Source of the DNA: Trinickia dabaoshanensis | Lineage (GTDB): Bacteria > Pseudomonadota > Gammaproteobacteria > Burkholderiales > Burkholderiaceae | Assembly (NCBI RefSeq): GCF_002879885.1 | Contig: NZ_PNYA01000002.1 | Span: 248,001 to 312,000 of the forward strand | Reading direction: 5' to 3' | Length of the DNA: 64,000 nt | Shown here: in pieces, positions 10,939 through 19,020 of the stretch | Numbering within the stretch: the first letter of the stretch is position 1 | How the letters are laid out: each line of letters opens with the position of its first letter | The notes under the pieces: model-generated | The model's input: the letters and a program-made list of their open reading frames with translations, nothing else | The model's database searches: none | Told to the model about the DNA's origin: nothing | Program-made: the position numbers and the translations under genes

Positions 10939-11262
10939 CTACGACTCGAGCAGCGCGATCTTGCCGTGGACGCCCGCCCAGCGCGCTGCATCGACAGGCG
11001 GCTTCTGGCTGCGCGTGATGCTCGGCCAGGACTGCGCCAGCGTCGCGTTGACGGCGACGAAGGCGTATTGCGCGGCGGGTACGTCCTCGGCGGGATAGAT
11101 CGCGCCGACGGGACATTGCGCGCGGCACACGCCGCAGTCGATGCACTCGTTGGGGTCGATGACGAGGAAGTTCGCCCCTTCGTGAAAGCAATCGACCGGG
11201 CACACCTCGACGCAATCGGTGTAGCGGCACTTGATGCAGTTTTCAGTGACGACATGCGCCAT
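10939..11262 (-). CDS. 7Fe-8S ferredoxin (FdxA type)
   Basis: A 107-residue ferredoxin matching Azotobacter FdI/FdxA in length. Nine N-terminal cysteines (C9, C12, C17, C21, C25, C40, C43, C46, C50) give the spacing for one 3Fe-4S and one 4Fe-4S cluster, with CVEVCPVDC and CIDCGVC visible. A GGGAG site precedes ATG at 11262. The start lies 26 nt after the third ATP-grasp gene, so it belongs to that operon. It looks like a cluster-dedicated paralogue; I infer that it delivers electrons to one of the diiron oxidases. Confidence 0.9.
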   Translation of the reverse strand: MAHVVTENCIKCRYTDCVEVCPVDCFHEGANFLVIDPNECIDCGVCRAQCPVGAIYPAEDVPAAQYAFVAVNATLAQSWPSITRSQKPPVDAARWAGVHGKIALLES

Positions 11263-11288
11263 GTTGGCTCCCCTTCAAAACGCGGCGC

Positions 11289-12533
11289 TCACGGCGCCGC
11301 CGATGCGTGCACGCGCAGCGACGCCGAGGCGAACAGCCGCTCGATCCACTGGCGTGTCTCATCCGGGCTAGGCGTGCCGATGATGCCGGCGAGCGGCGTC
11401 TCATGCGCCGAATAGGTCACGTGCGATGCGAATGCGCGGCCGCCCTCGAGTTCGTTCCAAGCCAGTACCGCCGGGCTCGTACGAAACGCCTCGACGCCGG
11501 CCAAGCCGTCGAAGCGCCCGCCGCGCAGTTGATGACCTGGAAACACGAACCAGCCGTGCCAAAGCTGCTGCGCGAACGGCGCCCGCGGCTCGATGCGCAG
11601 CGTCTCGCCGAGCAACAACCGCAATTCGGCCGACGGCATATGAACGCCCGTGGCCAATTCGAAGGTCACGACGACGTCGGCGCCGCCCACGCGATTGCCG
11701 ACCTCCAAGAACACGAGTTCGCCGCCATCGTCGATCGCTTCGAGATGGAAGGCGCCCGAATCGATACGAACGGCCTTCAAAACCGCATCGACCCAGCGGC
11801 GGGCGGCGTCGCTCAGCGCGAAATGAAACGAGCCGAGCGGCCGGCCCGCCGCATAGTCGAGACAGGTACCGACATAGCGGCTCGCGCAGATCGCGCGAAT
11901 CTCGCCGCCGGCGACGATACCGTCGAAATGCAGAATCGGACCCTCGACGTATTCCTCGAGTTGAAACGCGTCGATATCCGAACGCTCCGCGTCGAGCGCG
12001 GCGACGCCCGTGCGGCGCGCGGAGAGCGCGTCGAATAGCGCGGCGGGCGATTCGAACACGACCACGTCGGCACTGGACGCCCCGCTGTGCGGCTTGAGCA
12101 CCGTCCGGCCGCGCCACGGCGTTTGGCCCTGCCCCTCGAGCCACGCGCGCAACGCGGCGAAGCGCGGCACGCGTAAATGCGCCTCGTGCACCGCCTGCTT
12201 CATCTTCACTTTGTCGCGCACGAGCAGCACTTGCTCGACCGATTTGCCGCCGATGCCGAGCCGCGTCCGCAGCTTCGCCGCATCGAGCAACTCGTATTCG
12301 GACAGAGAGATCACGATGTCGAAATGCCGCGGATTCGCGTCGAGCCATGCGCTCGCCTCGTCGAACGCGCTGGCCTCGCCCGGACGCTCGACGCGGGTGC
12401 AGCGCAGACGCGGCGGGAGCGTGTCGAGAATCTCGCGCTTGCCGAAGTACGTGACGTCGTGCAGATCGTGATCGATGCCGCGCGCGTAGTCGATGCGCGC
12501 ATACGGCACGCGATGTAGTACGAGGATATTCAT
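11289..12533 (-). CDS. ATP-grasp ligase C
   Basis: A 414-residue ATP-grasp enzyme that should activate a carboxylate as an acyl phosphate and couple it to an amine or thiol. Visible are a pre-ATP-grasp domain (1-110), VRDKVKMKQ, the nucleotide lysine in TVLKPHSG, the hinge block LEEYVEGP and the metal-binding pair FHLEA...LEVGNRVGG. A CGGAG site supports ATG at 12533; the frame upstream to 12731 is only open by chance. It follows ligase B by 46 nt and precedes the ferredoxin gene. Substrates are unknown; the similarity is to the carnosine-synthase/dapdiamide-type superfamily in general. Confidence 0.9.
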   Translation of the reverse strand: MNILVLHRVPYARIDYARGIDHDLHDVTYFGKREILDTLPPRLRCTRVERPGEASAFDEASAWLDANPRHFDIVISLSEYELLDAAKLRTRLGIGGKSVEQVLLVRDKVKMKQAVHEAHLRVPRFAALRAWLEGQGQTPWRGRTVLKPHSGASSADVVVFESPAALFDALSARRTGVAALDAERSDIDAFQLEEYVEGPILHFDGIVAGGEIRAICASRYVGTCLDYAAGRPLGSFHFALSDAARRWVDAVLKAVRIDSGAFHLEAIDDGGELVFLEVGNRVGGADVVVTFELATGVHMPSAELRLLLGETLRIEPRAPFAQQLWHGWFVFPGHQLRGGRFDGLAGVEAFRTSPAVLAWNELEGGRAFASHVTYSAHETPLAGIIGTPSPDETRQWIERLFASASLRVHASAAP

Positions 12534-12579
12534 CCCAAGTCTCCGAACGATTCGAATGACGGCGCGAATGACGGCGGCC

Positions 12580-13902
12580 TCACGCCGCGGCACGAGTCGC
12601 GCAGGCCGCGTCGAGCGCTGCCGGCCAATTCGCACGCAGATGCGTGACGACATCGCGAATATCGACGTCGTCCGCCTCGAGCGTGATCGTGGCCAGCGCG
12701 ACGAAATCGGCGTTGTCCCGCGCGATCGCATGCACGAAGCGCCGCTCCGCGGTCAACCACTCGAAGCCGCGCGAGCGCAGCGCACCTTCGCGCAACCCGA
12801 GCGCGCCGACGGTGCGTGCGATCGCATCGTCGAGCGGGGCCGCATCGACGCGCACGTCTTGCGGCGAAAACAACTGATCGCGGCCGACGCCGAGCATCAC
12901 CGCAGCGGCGAACCGCTCGGGAGCAGGCAGGGAGCTAGGCGGCGCGATGCCCCAGAGCGCATCGATCCACGCATGAAACAGGTCGATGCCGTAAGCCCAA
13001 CGCGCGAGCCACCAGATCTTCATTCCCGCCGGCCGCCGGTTGGGTTCCACGACGGCCGCGTGCAGCCCGTCGTCGCTGAGTTTGATTTCGTTGTGGAACG
13101 GACCGTCGCGCTGCCCCACGAGCACGTTCGCGAAGCGCCCGGCACGGGCCAGCGTCTCGACTTCATGAGCGGCGAGGCGCGACGGCAGAATCTGCGCGAC
13201 TTCGACCGGATAGCGCCCTGTCGCACTGATTTTCTCGGTGATGAAAGACAAGGCGCCGAGGCCGTCGTAGGAGAACTCTCGCGCGAACGGAATGAGCTCC
13301 TCGCATATCACGCCGCGCGATAGATAAGGTGCGGCCTCGGCGAAAGCCGCCTCGAAGTTTTCGCCGCTGCGCACGACGACGACGCCCCGATTGTTGCCCT
13401 CGCACGAGGGCTTCACGACGAAGCCGTTCGGGTGATCGGCGGCAAACCGGCGCAAATCGTCGGCCGATGCGGCTTGCGTATAGTCGGGCACCATGACGCG
13501 CTGCGCCTGCAGCAGCGCGCGCACCCGATGCTCGGCAACCCGATAGGCGTGCTTGCTGAACGCACCTTCGGCAAGTACCGGCGAATCGACCGCGAGCCCG
13601 AGCCGCTCGAGCAACGCGGCGCCTTGCTGGACCGCGTTATCGGAAAACACGATGCCCGCGCGCAGCTCGCCGGCGATCGGCGCGAGCCGTGCGAGCGCGT
13701 CGGTAACGAAATGCTCGGCGAGCGGGTCCAGATCGATTACGGCGTCGCAGATCCGCCGGTCGCGCTCGCTGGGTCCCCAGCGGATCAGCACGGTTCGCGC
13801 ACCATGACGCTCGCGTGCGTACTGGGCCAGGTGCGCAACGTCGTCCACCCGGCTCAAGTTGTAATCGACGATCAGCAGCGTCGATGCGGATTGACCTTTC
13901 AT
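12580..13902 (-). CDS. ATP-grasp ligase B
   Basis: A 440-residue ATP-grasp protein. Motifs in order are FSDNAVQQGA, KHAYRVAEHRVRALL, the nucleotide-binding FVVKPSCEGNNRGV, CEELIPFAREFSYDG and a metal-binding VEPNRRPAG. Ligase C shows VGNRVGG at the last site and ligase A shows INPRVGG, so B is the most divergent of the three. ATG at 13902 has TAGGAG upstream and lies 2 nt after the ligase A stop, implying translational coupling. The long open frame to 14589 is a shadow of ligase A, not a fusion. Probable role: peptide- or amide-bond formation on a small metabolite. Confidence 0.88.
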   Translation of the reverse strand: MKGQSASTLLIVDYNLSRVDDVAHLAQYARERHGARTVLIRWGPSERDRRICDAVIDLDPLAEHFVTDALARLAPIAGELRAGIVFSDNAVQQGAALLERLGLAVDSPVLAEGAFSKHAYRVAEHRVRALLQAQRVMVPDYTQAASADDLRRFAADHPNGFVVKPSCEGNNRGVVVVRSGENFEAAFAEAAPYLSRGVICEELIPFAREFSYDGLGALSFITEKISATGRYPVEVAQILPSRLAAHEVETLARAGRFANVLVGQRDGPFHNEIKLSDDGLHAAVVEPNRRPAGMKIWWLARWAYGIDLFHAWIDALWGIAPPSSLPAPERFAAAVMLGVGRDQLFSPQDVRVDAAPLDDAIARTVGALGLREGALRSRGFEWLTAERRFVHAIARDNADFVALATITLEADDVDIRDVVTHLRANWPAALDAACATRAAA

Positions 13903-13904
13903 GA

Positions 13905-15227
13905 TCAGACTCCTAACGCGGGTTCGGTGACCCGGTAACGGACGGCGATTGCGTCGGCGGAGGCCGCGAGCAGCGCGTCGAGTTCCGCATCGCGCTCGGC
14001 ACGGGTCATCGACCAAAGCAACTGGCCGAGAAACACTTCGCGCGATGCGGGATCGACTTCGTCGCCGGCTTCGAGCAGAACTTGCGTCACCACCGGCGCG
14101 CGCGGCAGCGCATTGAGCCGGATCTCCTCGATTCGCCCCGGGCTCGCGAAATAGACGCGGAAAAACGTTGCGTTCGGGCTCGGCGTTTCGCCCTCGCCGG
14201 TATAGGCGAGGCGTGAGAGCGAGGCGTGCGCGCCGTCGGCATCGAGGAGCACGTGCAACCAAAGATCGAGCAAATTCGCTTCGCCGTTGAGCGCCTTCAC
14301 GCTCGGCGAGATCAAGCTGCCGCCGACCCGCGGGTTGATTTCGATCAGATCCCAGCGCGTGCCGTCGAACCGGGCTTCGACGTGAAAGCACCCCCAGTCG
14401 ATCGCCAATCGCGTAAAGACCGAGCGCAGCCAGGCGATGCCTTGCGCGCAATGGAGCGCGGCGATCGACACGGGGGGACTCGTACAACTGTCCTCCAACA
14501 CCGTGCCGTTCGCCTCGGTCAATTCGCACTTTTCGTGGATCGCGACGACGTACGGACTGCCGTCCACGACGAGCACCTCGAAGCTGCACTCCGTCCCGCT
14601 CACGTATTCCTCGGCGATGAATCGAACGCCTTCACCGATCACCGAGGCGTAGACCGTGTCGGCCTGCGCCTGCCTTGCGATCGCGTCCAGCGTGGCCCAT
14701 GTCGTCTCGCGTGTGAGCCGGAATGCGCCGTACGATGCGATGCCCTGGACGGGCTTAACGAAGTACTCGCTTGCGCGCGCTTGCAATTGGCCGAGCATGT
14801 CCGGCGTGAGCGCGTAGGCACGCCGGCGCGATAGCCCGTCCGCATGGAGCGTGTTGCGAACATGCAGCTTGTCGCGCAACGACTGCACGAGCGCGGGGGC
14901 AAGATCCGCGACGCCGAGGCGCGCATTCGCATGCGCCATCAGCGCGCGGTAGCCTTCCCATACGGAAATACACGCGAGCACGCGCACCCCGGACGCTTGC
15001 AGCGCGTCCAGCGTTCGATCGACATCGGCGATCGACAGCACGTGCGCGTCGCCCGCGTGCACGCTGCCCGCGAGCGCACGCACCGCGTCCAGCCGATTCG
15101 CGTGCTCCGGCAACGGTCGCGAGCTCAGGACGTGCGCCCGCAGTCGCCGCCTGCCGATCGCCGTGGCGAGGTCCTCGACGAACGAGTACCCGCAGTGGCT
15201 CAAAATCAGAACGCCATCAGCCAACAT
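13905..15227 (-). CDS. ATP-grasp ligase A
   Basis: A 440-residue ATP-grasp carboxylate-amine ligase. Seen are an N-terminal domain (1-110), SLRDKLHVRN, the nucleotide lysine in YFVKPVQGIASYG, the recognition block EEYVSGTECSFEVLV and the metal site HVEARF...LIEINPRVGG. The last pattern is typical of ligases that couple free amino acids. A GGGGAG site precedes ATG at 15227, only 13 nt after the oxidase 1 stop. A, B and C are similar in length but differ in motif wording, so they probably use different substrates rather than being recent duplicates. Confidence 0.92.
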   Translation of the reverse strand: MLADGVLILSHCGYSFVEDLATAIGRRRLRAHVLSSRPLPEHANRLDAVRALAGSVHAGDAHVLSIADVDRTLDALQASGVRVLACISVWEGYRALMAHANARLGVADLAPALVQSLRDKLHVRNTLHADGLSRRRAYALTPDMLGQLQARASEYFVKPVQGIASYGAFRLTRETTWATLDAIARQAQADTVYASVIGEGVRFIAEEYVSGTECSFEVLVVDGSPYVVAIHEKCELTEANGTVLEDSCTSPPVSIAALHCAQGIAWLRSVFTRLAIDWGCFHVEARFDGTRWDLIEINPRVGGSLISPSVKALNGEANLLDLWLHVLLDADGAHASLSRLAYTGEGETPSPNATFFRVYFASPGRIEEIRLNALPRAPVVTQVLLEAGDEVDPASREVFLGQLLWSMTRAERDAELDALLAASADAIAVRYRVTEPALGV

Positions 15228-15240
15228 GTCGGCTCTCCCC

Positions 15241-15993
15241 TCAGGCTGCGGCCTTCAGCGTCGATGCGATCTTGTCTTCGTACAGTTCCTTGAAATAGAG
15301 CGCGAGAACCGTTTGATGCTCGTCCAGATAGCGCTTGAGCGCGGCGATATCGTCTTCGCTGCGCAGCAAGTAGCGAATGGCGGCCCAGACCTCACCCGGA
15401 TGGTCGTCGTTGATATCGGTGTGCGAGTGCGCGATCTGTCCACCGATGTTGCTCTCGCCGACCGACCCCTTCAGCGCGTCGATCTTGCGAGGCTCGAGCT
15501 TCACGTTGACGTATTCGACGAGGTACGAATACGCAACGACGCCGAGCGGGCCTTCGTGGTCGAGCAGATACGAGAAATAGCCGGTCAGTAGCTTCGTCGA
15601 CAAGTACGGTTCGGTCGCAAGGAACGTTTCGCGCGTCACGCCGGCACGCTCGAGATCCTGGATGAACAAGTCGTCGTGCAGCATTTCCTCGCGTTCGTAG
15701 TTCGCCCAGATCTGAGCCGCCTCGGGGCTGCGTTTCGCGATCTCGGCGAGCGCCTTCGATTCCGACACGCGCAGCAAGCGGATACGCCATGCGGTTTCGA
15801 TCAGGTGACGGCGGTAGTACTCGCTGTCGACCGTCTTGCCCTCGAGGTGCGCGGCGTACGGCACGGTCTCGTACCACGTGTCGATTTGACGATCGATCAG
15901 CGCGTCGACTTCACCGCGCAAAGCTGCGGAGGCAACGGCGTTCAGAAACGGCGTGCGGTTTTCGAGACCCGCGTTTTTCACACGATTGCTCAT
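15241..15993 (-). CDS. Haem-oxygenase-like diiron oxidase 1 (TenA/PqqC/UndA type)
   Basis: A 250-residue all-helical protein of the haem-oxygenase-like diiron oxidase family. Candidate metal ligands are E103 and H106 in EEMLHDDLF, E160 in YLVEYV and H189/H191 with nearby acids in IAHSHTDINDDH. These positions nearly match the UndA set (E101, H104, E159, H194) as I recall it. Such enzymes use O2 for N-oxygenation, decarboxylation or C-C cleavage of amino or fatty acids. AGGAAC precedes ATG at 15993. It lies between the 2Fe-2S ferredoxin and ligase A genes, suggesting it acts on an amino-acid-like substrate of this pathway. Confidence 0.82.
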   Translation of the reverse strand: MSNRVKNAGLENRTPFLNAVASAALRGEVDALIDRQIDTWYETVPYAAHLEGKTVDSEYYRRHLIETAWRIRLLRVSESKALAEIAKRSPEAAQIWANYEREEMLHDDLFIQDLERAGVTRETFLATEPYLSTKLLTGYFSYLLDHEGPLGVVAYSYLVEYVNVKLEPRKIDALKGSVGESNIGGQIAHSHTDINDDHPGEVWAAIRYLLRSEDDIAALKRYLDEHQTVLALYFKELYEDKIASTLKAAA

Positions 15994-16050
15994 GGGAGTT
16001 CCTATATTGAGAAGAGTGGAAGACAGGCGCAAAACGGATCGTTCGGGAAT

Positions 16051-16353
16051 TCAACTGCCGGTCCGGGCCGCGACGCGTACGGTTGCGGCACCCGTGAGCC
16101 GGCATTGACACGCGAGCCGGAACCGCTCGTCCGGATAGCCGAGCGTGTCGAGGAAGGCCGCCTCTTGTGCTTGGCGGTTGCCGAGATTCGGTAGTCCCTC
16201 CAGCACTTCGATGACGCATGCACCGCATGCCCCCGCACGGCAGCCGAACGGGATCGAGTCCTGTCCGTGCAATTCGAAGTCGAGCTCCATCAACGAAGCG
16301 CGATCGGCAAGCCATACCTCTATGCCTTGCGGCTGCAGCGTCAGTCTGTGCAT
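16051..16353 (-). CDS. 2Fe-2S plant-type ferredoxin
   Basis: A 100-residue ferredoxin with the plant-type cluster motif C38-x4-C43-x2-C46 and the fourth ligand at C82 in RLACQC. It is the first gene of the minus-strand operon. A GGAGG site 8 nt upstream supports ATG at 16353; the longer frame to 16536 crosses the promoter. It probably passes electrons to oxidase 1 (57 nt downstream) or to oxidase 2 across the divergent promoter. A partner reductase is not present in the window. Confidence 0.92.
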   Translation of the reverse strand: MHRLTLQPQGIEVWLADRASLMELDFELHGQDSIPFGCRAGACGACVIEVLEGLPNLGNRQAQEAAFLDTLGYPDERFRLACQCRLTGAATVRVAARTGS

Positions 16354-16448
16354 CGCTTCATCCTCCGTGTCCAACCGAGCCGCCGCCGTCGGTTGCGATG
16401 TCGGCGGCGGGCTCGGTGCACTTACTGTATGAAACGAGCGGGACGTAC

Positions 16449-16495
16449 CGTTAGCGTTTTTGTCCCAACAAAGCGACGATGCGTTTCTGCTAACG
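16449..16495. promoter_or_regulatory. Inverted repeat, 40-bp period
   Basis: CGTTAGC at 16449-16455 and its reverse complement GCTAACG at 16489-16495 start exactly 40 bp apart, close to four helical turns, so two bound subunits would face the same side. It lies near the likely minus-strand promoter of the ferredoxin-led operon. Confidence 0.4.
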
Positions 16496-16520
16496 CCTGC
16501 GTATCGCTTGTCCGCGCCGA

Positions 16521-16551
16521 TGAGACACGCCGTCAATCCATTGAGACACGC
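16521..16551. promoter_or_regulatory. Direct repeat operator (TGAGACACGC, 21-bp period)
   Basis: TGAGACACGC occurs at 16521-16530 and again at 16542-16551. A spacing of 21 bp, two helical turns in the same orientation, is the arrangement used by AraC/XylS proteins. The araC-type gene at 9364 is the obvious candidate regulator (inference). Confidence 0.55.
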
Positions 16552-16690
16552 GGACTAACTCGCGCCCGATGCGTGAAGTACCTTTGTTCTGGTCGTGGGC
16601 TTCGCGGTCCGCGCGGTTGCGCGGCGCTCGCCGCCGGCGCATCCCGGCGATGCCCGCCATCCTTCCATTCCCTAGCACGGAGCGACAAAC

Positions 16691-17647
16691 ATGTCGACGC
16701 AAGCCATTCCAGAAACGGCGCAGCACGCGGTGTCCGCCGCGCATTCGATCGAAACATCATCGAACGTGCCCCGCTGCAATACGCTCGAGGCACAGAAGCG
16801 ATTGAACGCGTTCTATCTTCGAGAGCTCGCGCCCCCGAGCGCATACGACACGATTCCGCAACCTGCGGAATACGATGAAATCCTGACGCTCGAAAGCGAG
16901 TGGAACTTGCACGAGGAATCGCGTTGCGACTTGTCCGGCTTGCCCGAGACCGCTGCGCAACTCGAGGAGTGGTATTACGATCTGCGGCGCACGAATCGCG
17001 AAGCCGTTGCGCCCTTCTTCCGCTTTCTCGCCGAAGAGGCCACGCTCGAACAGCTCGCGTATTACGTCTGCTTGGAAGCACAGGTGGACGGCCGTTTCGA
17101 CGATACGATCGCGCTCTCGCAAATCGGCATGCTCGGCGACATGAAGCTCGCGGTCGCCGAGAACTTCTGGGACGAGATGGGTCTCGGCAATCTAGACGGA
17201 ATGCACACGCTGCTGTTCGGTAAAGCGGAGCCGCATTTCCGGCAGTATCTGCAACGTTTCGATCCGTCGATTTTGTCGTCGGCGCTCGCACTGAAGAACG
17301 GCAATCTGTTGTCGATGTATGCGCTGCGCCGCTGGTACGTCTTGCGCCTGCTCGGCACGCTGACGCTGCTCGAGGACACCGTGCCGTACCGCTTCTCGAA
17401 GATGGTAAAGGGCATGCGCCGTCACGCGGTGCCGGAGCAAGTCATCGAATATCACGTACTGCATACCAAGATCGACGTGATCCACGGCAATAGCCTGGTC
17501 AAACGCGTACTGCTGCCGCTTGCACAGCAAAACCCCAGCGCGATCCGCGACATCTGCATCGGCTGCCTGATCCGCTTCAACGTCGAGAAGGACTACTACG
17601 AAGGCGCCGGGACCGTCATGGAGAACATGCGTCAATCGCTGCAGTGA
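16691..17647 (+). CDS. Haem-oxygenase-like diiron oxidase 2 (iron-containing redox enzyme)
   Basis: A 318-residue member of the iron-containing redox enzyme group (Haem_oxygenas_2-like). After an N-terminal extension of about 85 residues, likely ligands are E129 in CLEAQVDGRFDD, E157/D161/E162 and H172 in AENFWDEMGLGNLDGMH, E228/D229 and H258/D262/H265 in LHTKIDVIHG. It is clearly different from oxidase 1 in length and motifs. Relatives such as BesC cleave amino-acid side chains oxidatively. CGGAG 8 nt before ATG at 16691 sets the start. It heads the plus-strand operon, 110 nt before the exporter gene. Confidence 0.83.
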   Translation: MSTQAIPETAQHAVSAAHSIETSSNVPRCNTLEAQKRLNAFYLRELAPPSAYDTIPQPAEYDEILTLESEWNLHEESRCDLSGLPETAAQLEEWYYDLRRTNREAVAPFFRFLAEEATLEQLAYYVCLEAQVDGRFDDTIALSQIGMLGDMKLAVAENFWDEMGLGNLDGMHTLLFGKAEPHFRQYLQRFDPSILSSALALKNGNLLSMYALRRWYVLRLLGTLTLLEDTVPYRFSKMVKGMRRHAVPEQVIEYHVLHTKIDVIHGNSLVKRVLLPLAQQNPSAIRDICIGCLIRFNVEKDYYEGAGTVMENMRQSLQ

Positions 17648-17757
17648 CGCGCCGCGCGGGCCACCGCTCGCGTAAGGCCGCTCGCCGAGGCGATTCGCGC
17701 GATCCGCGCGAATCGCTCCGCCTCTTTTCTCGACGCTCGTTCGTACGAACCGCCATC

Positions 17758-18984
17758 ATGAGTCTCGACCATCTGTCCGACTTGCAGACTGCGTCGCGCA
17801 CGCGCGCGGCGGACTCGCGCGTGCAGCTCACGCGCCCTATCACGCTGCTGTTCGCGGTAACGGCCGGATTCGCCGTCGCCAATGCCTATTACGCGCAGCC
17901 GCTGCTCGACACGCTCGCCCGCCAATTCGATATCTCCCGCGCCGCCATCGGCAGCGTCATGACGGTAACGAACATCTGTTACGGGCTCGGCCTGCTCTTG
18001 CTCGTACCGCTCGGCGACCTCTGGGACCGCCGCCGGATGATTTTGATTCAGTCGATCGTCAGCGCGCTTTCGCTGTTGGCCATCGCGACGGCGACGCGCG
18101 GCGTGGTGCTGTTCGCGGGCATGGCGCTGATCGGCTTTCTCGCGGTCGTCACGCAAGTGCTCGTATCGTTCGCGGCCGGCCTTGCCGAGCCGGCCGAACG
18201 CGGGCAAATCGTCGGCACCGTGACGAGCGGCATCGTGCTCGGCATCTTGCTCGCGCGTACGTTCTCCGGCGCCATCGCCGATCTCGCGGGCTGGCGTGCG
18301 GTTTATCTGACATCGGGATGCGTCACGCTCATGCTCGCCGCCGTGTTGTCGCGTGTGCTGCCGCATCATCCTTCGACGGGGATCGCCCAGTCCTATCCGC
18401 GGCTCATCGCATCGGTGTTCGCGCTCGTCGCGCAAGAACGCGTACTGCGGGTGCGCGGCTTCGTCGGCTTCCTGCACTTCGCGGCGGCCATGACGCTTTG
18501 GACGCCGATGGTCCTACCGCTGAGCGCGCCTCCGTTGTCGCTGTCGCATACCGAGATCGGTCTGTTCGGTCTTGCGGGCGCGGCCGGCGCACTCGGTGCC
18601 GCGCGGGCCGGCCGGCTCGCCGATCGCGGTTTCGCGCAGTGGACCTCGGGCATCGGCCTCACGCTGATGCTGCTCTCGTGGTTGCCCACGGCGCTCGTCA
18701 TGCACTCGATTGCCGCGCTCGTCGTCGGCGTCGTCGCATTCGATCTCGGACTGCAAGCGGTGCACGTGACCAACCAAAGCTTGATCTACAGCGTACGCCC
18801 CGAAGCACGGAGCCGTCTAACGGCCGGATACATGCTTTTTTATGCGTGCGGATGCGCGTCGGGCTCGATCGCATCGACGTTCGTGTACGCACGCTTCGGC
18901 TGGTCGGGCGTATGCACGCTCGGCGCGTCGATCAGCGCGGTTGCACTCGCGTTCTGGTACGCCACGCTGCGTCGCGCGGCATGA
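17758..18984 (+). CDS. MFS efflux transporter
   Basis: A 408-residue, 12-segment major facilitator of the drug/arabinose-efflux (AraJ-like) type. Motif A-like LVPLGDLWDRRRMI follows segment 2, and AGRLADRGFAQW is the matching loop in the second half. ATG at 17758 was chosen; an alternative GTG at 17644 overlaps the oxidase 2 stop as GTGA but adds an arginine-rich leader without family support. Its place between a pathway oxidase and the decarboxylase gene suggests export of, or self-protection against, the cluster product. Confidence 0.85.
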   Translation: MSLDHLSDLQTASRTRAADSRVQLTRPITLLFAVTAGFAVANAYYAQPLLDTLARQFDISRAAIGSVMTVTNICYGLGLLLLVPLGDLWDRRRMILIQSIVSALSLLAIATATRGVVLFAGMALIGFLAVVTQVLVSFAAGLAEPAERGQIVGTVTSGIVLGILLARTFSGAIADLAGWRAVYLTSGCVTLMLAAVLSRVLPHHPSTGIAQSYPRLIASVFALVAQERVLRVRGFVGFLHFAAAMTLWTPMVLPLSAPPLSLSHTEIGLFGLAGAAGALGAARAGRLADRGFAQWTSGIGLTLMLLSWLPTALVMHSIAALVVGVVAFDLGLQAVHVTNQSLIYSVRPEARSRLTAGYMLFYACGCASGSIASTFVYARFGWSGVCTLGASISAVALAFWYATLRRAA

Positions 18985-19020
18985 CGCTCGAATTCAACCA
19001 CTCGACTCTGAACGGACGCA

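Larger units (their letters stand above)
16354..16690. other. Divergent promoter region of the biosynthetic cluster
   Basis: A 337-nt non-coding spacer between the 2Fe-2S ferredoxin gene (minus) and oxidase 2 (plus). It contains an inverted repeat of CGTTAGC/GCTAACG with 40-bp period (16449-16495) and a direct repeat of TGAGACACGC with 21-bp period (16521-16551). The oxidase 2 ribosome binding site (CGGAG) is at its right end. No open frame in it looks coding. Confidence 0.7.

Noticed and set aside
12580-14589. Apparent 669-residue fusion upstream of ATP-grasp ligase B
   Set aside because: The upstream half is an out-of-frame shadow of ligase A; ligase B has its own ATG and TAGGAG site at 13902.
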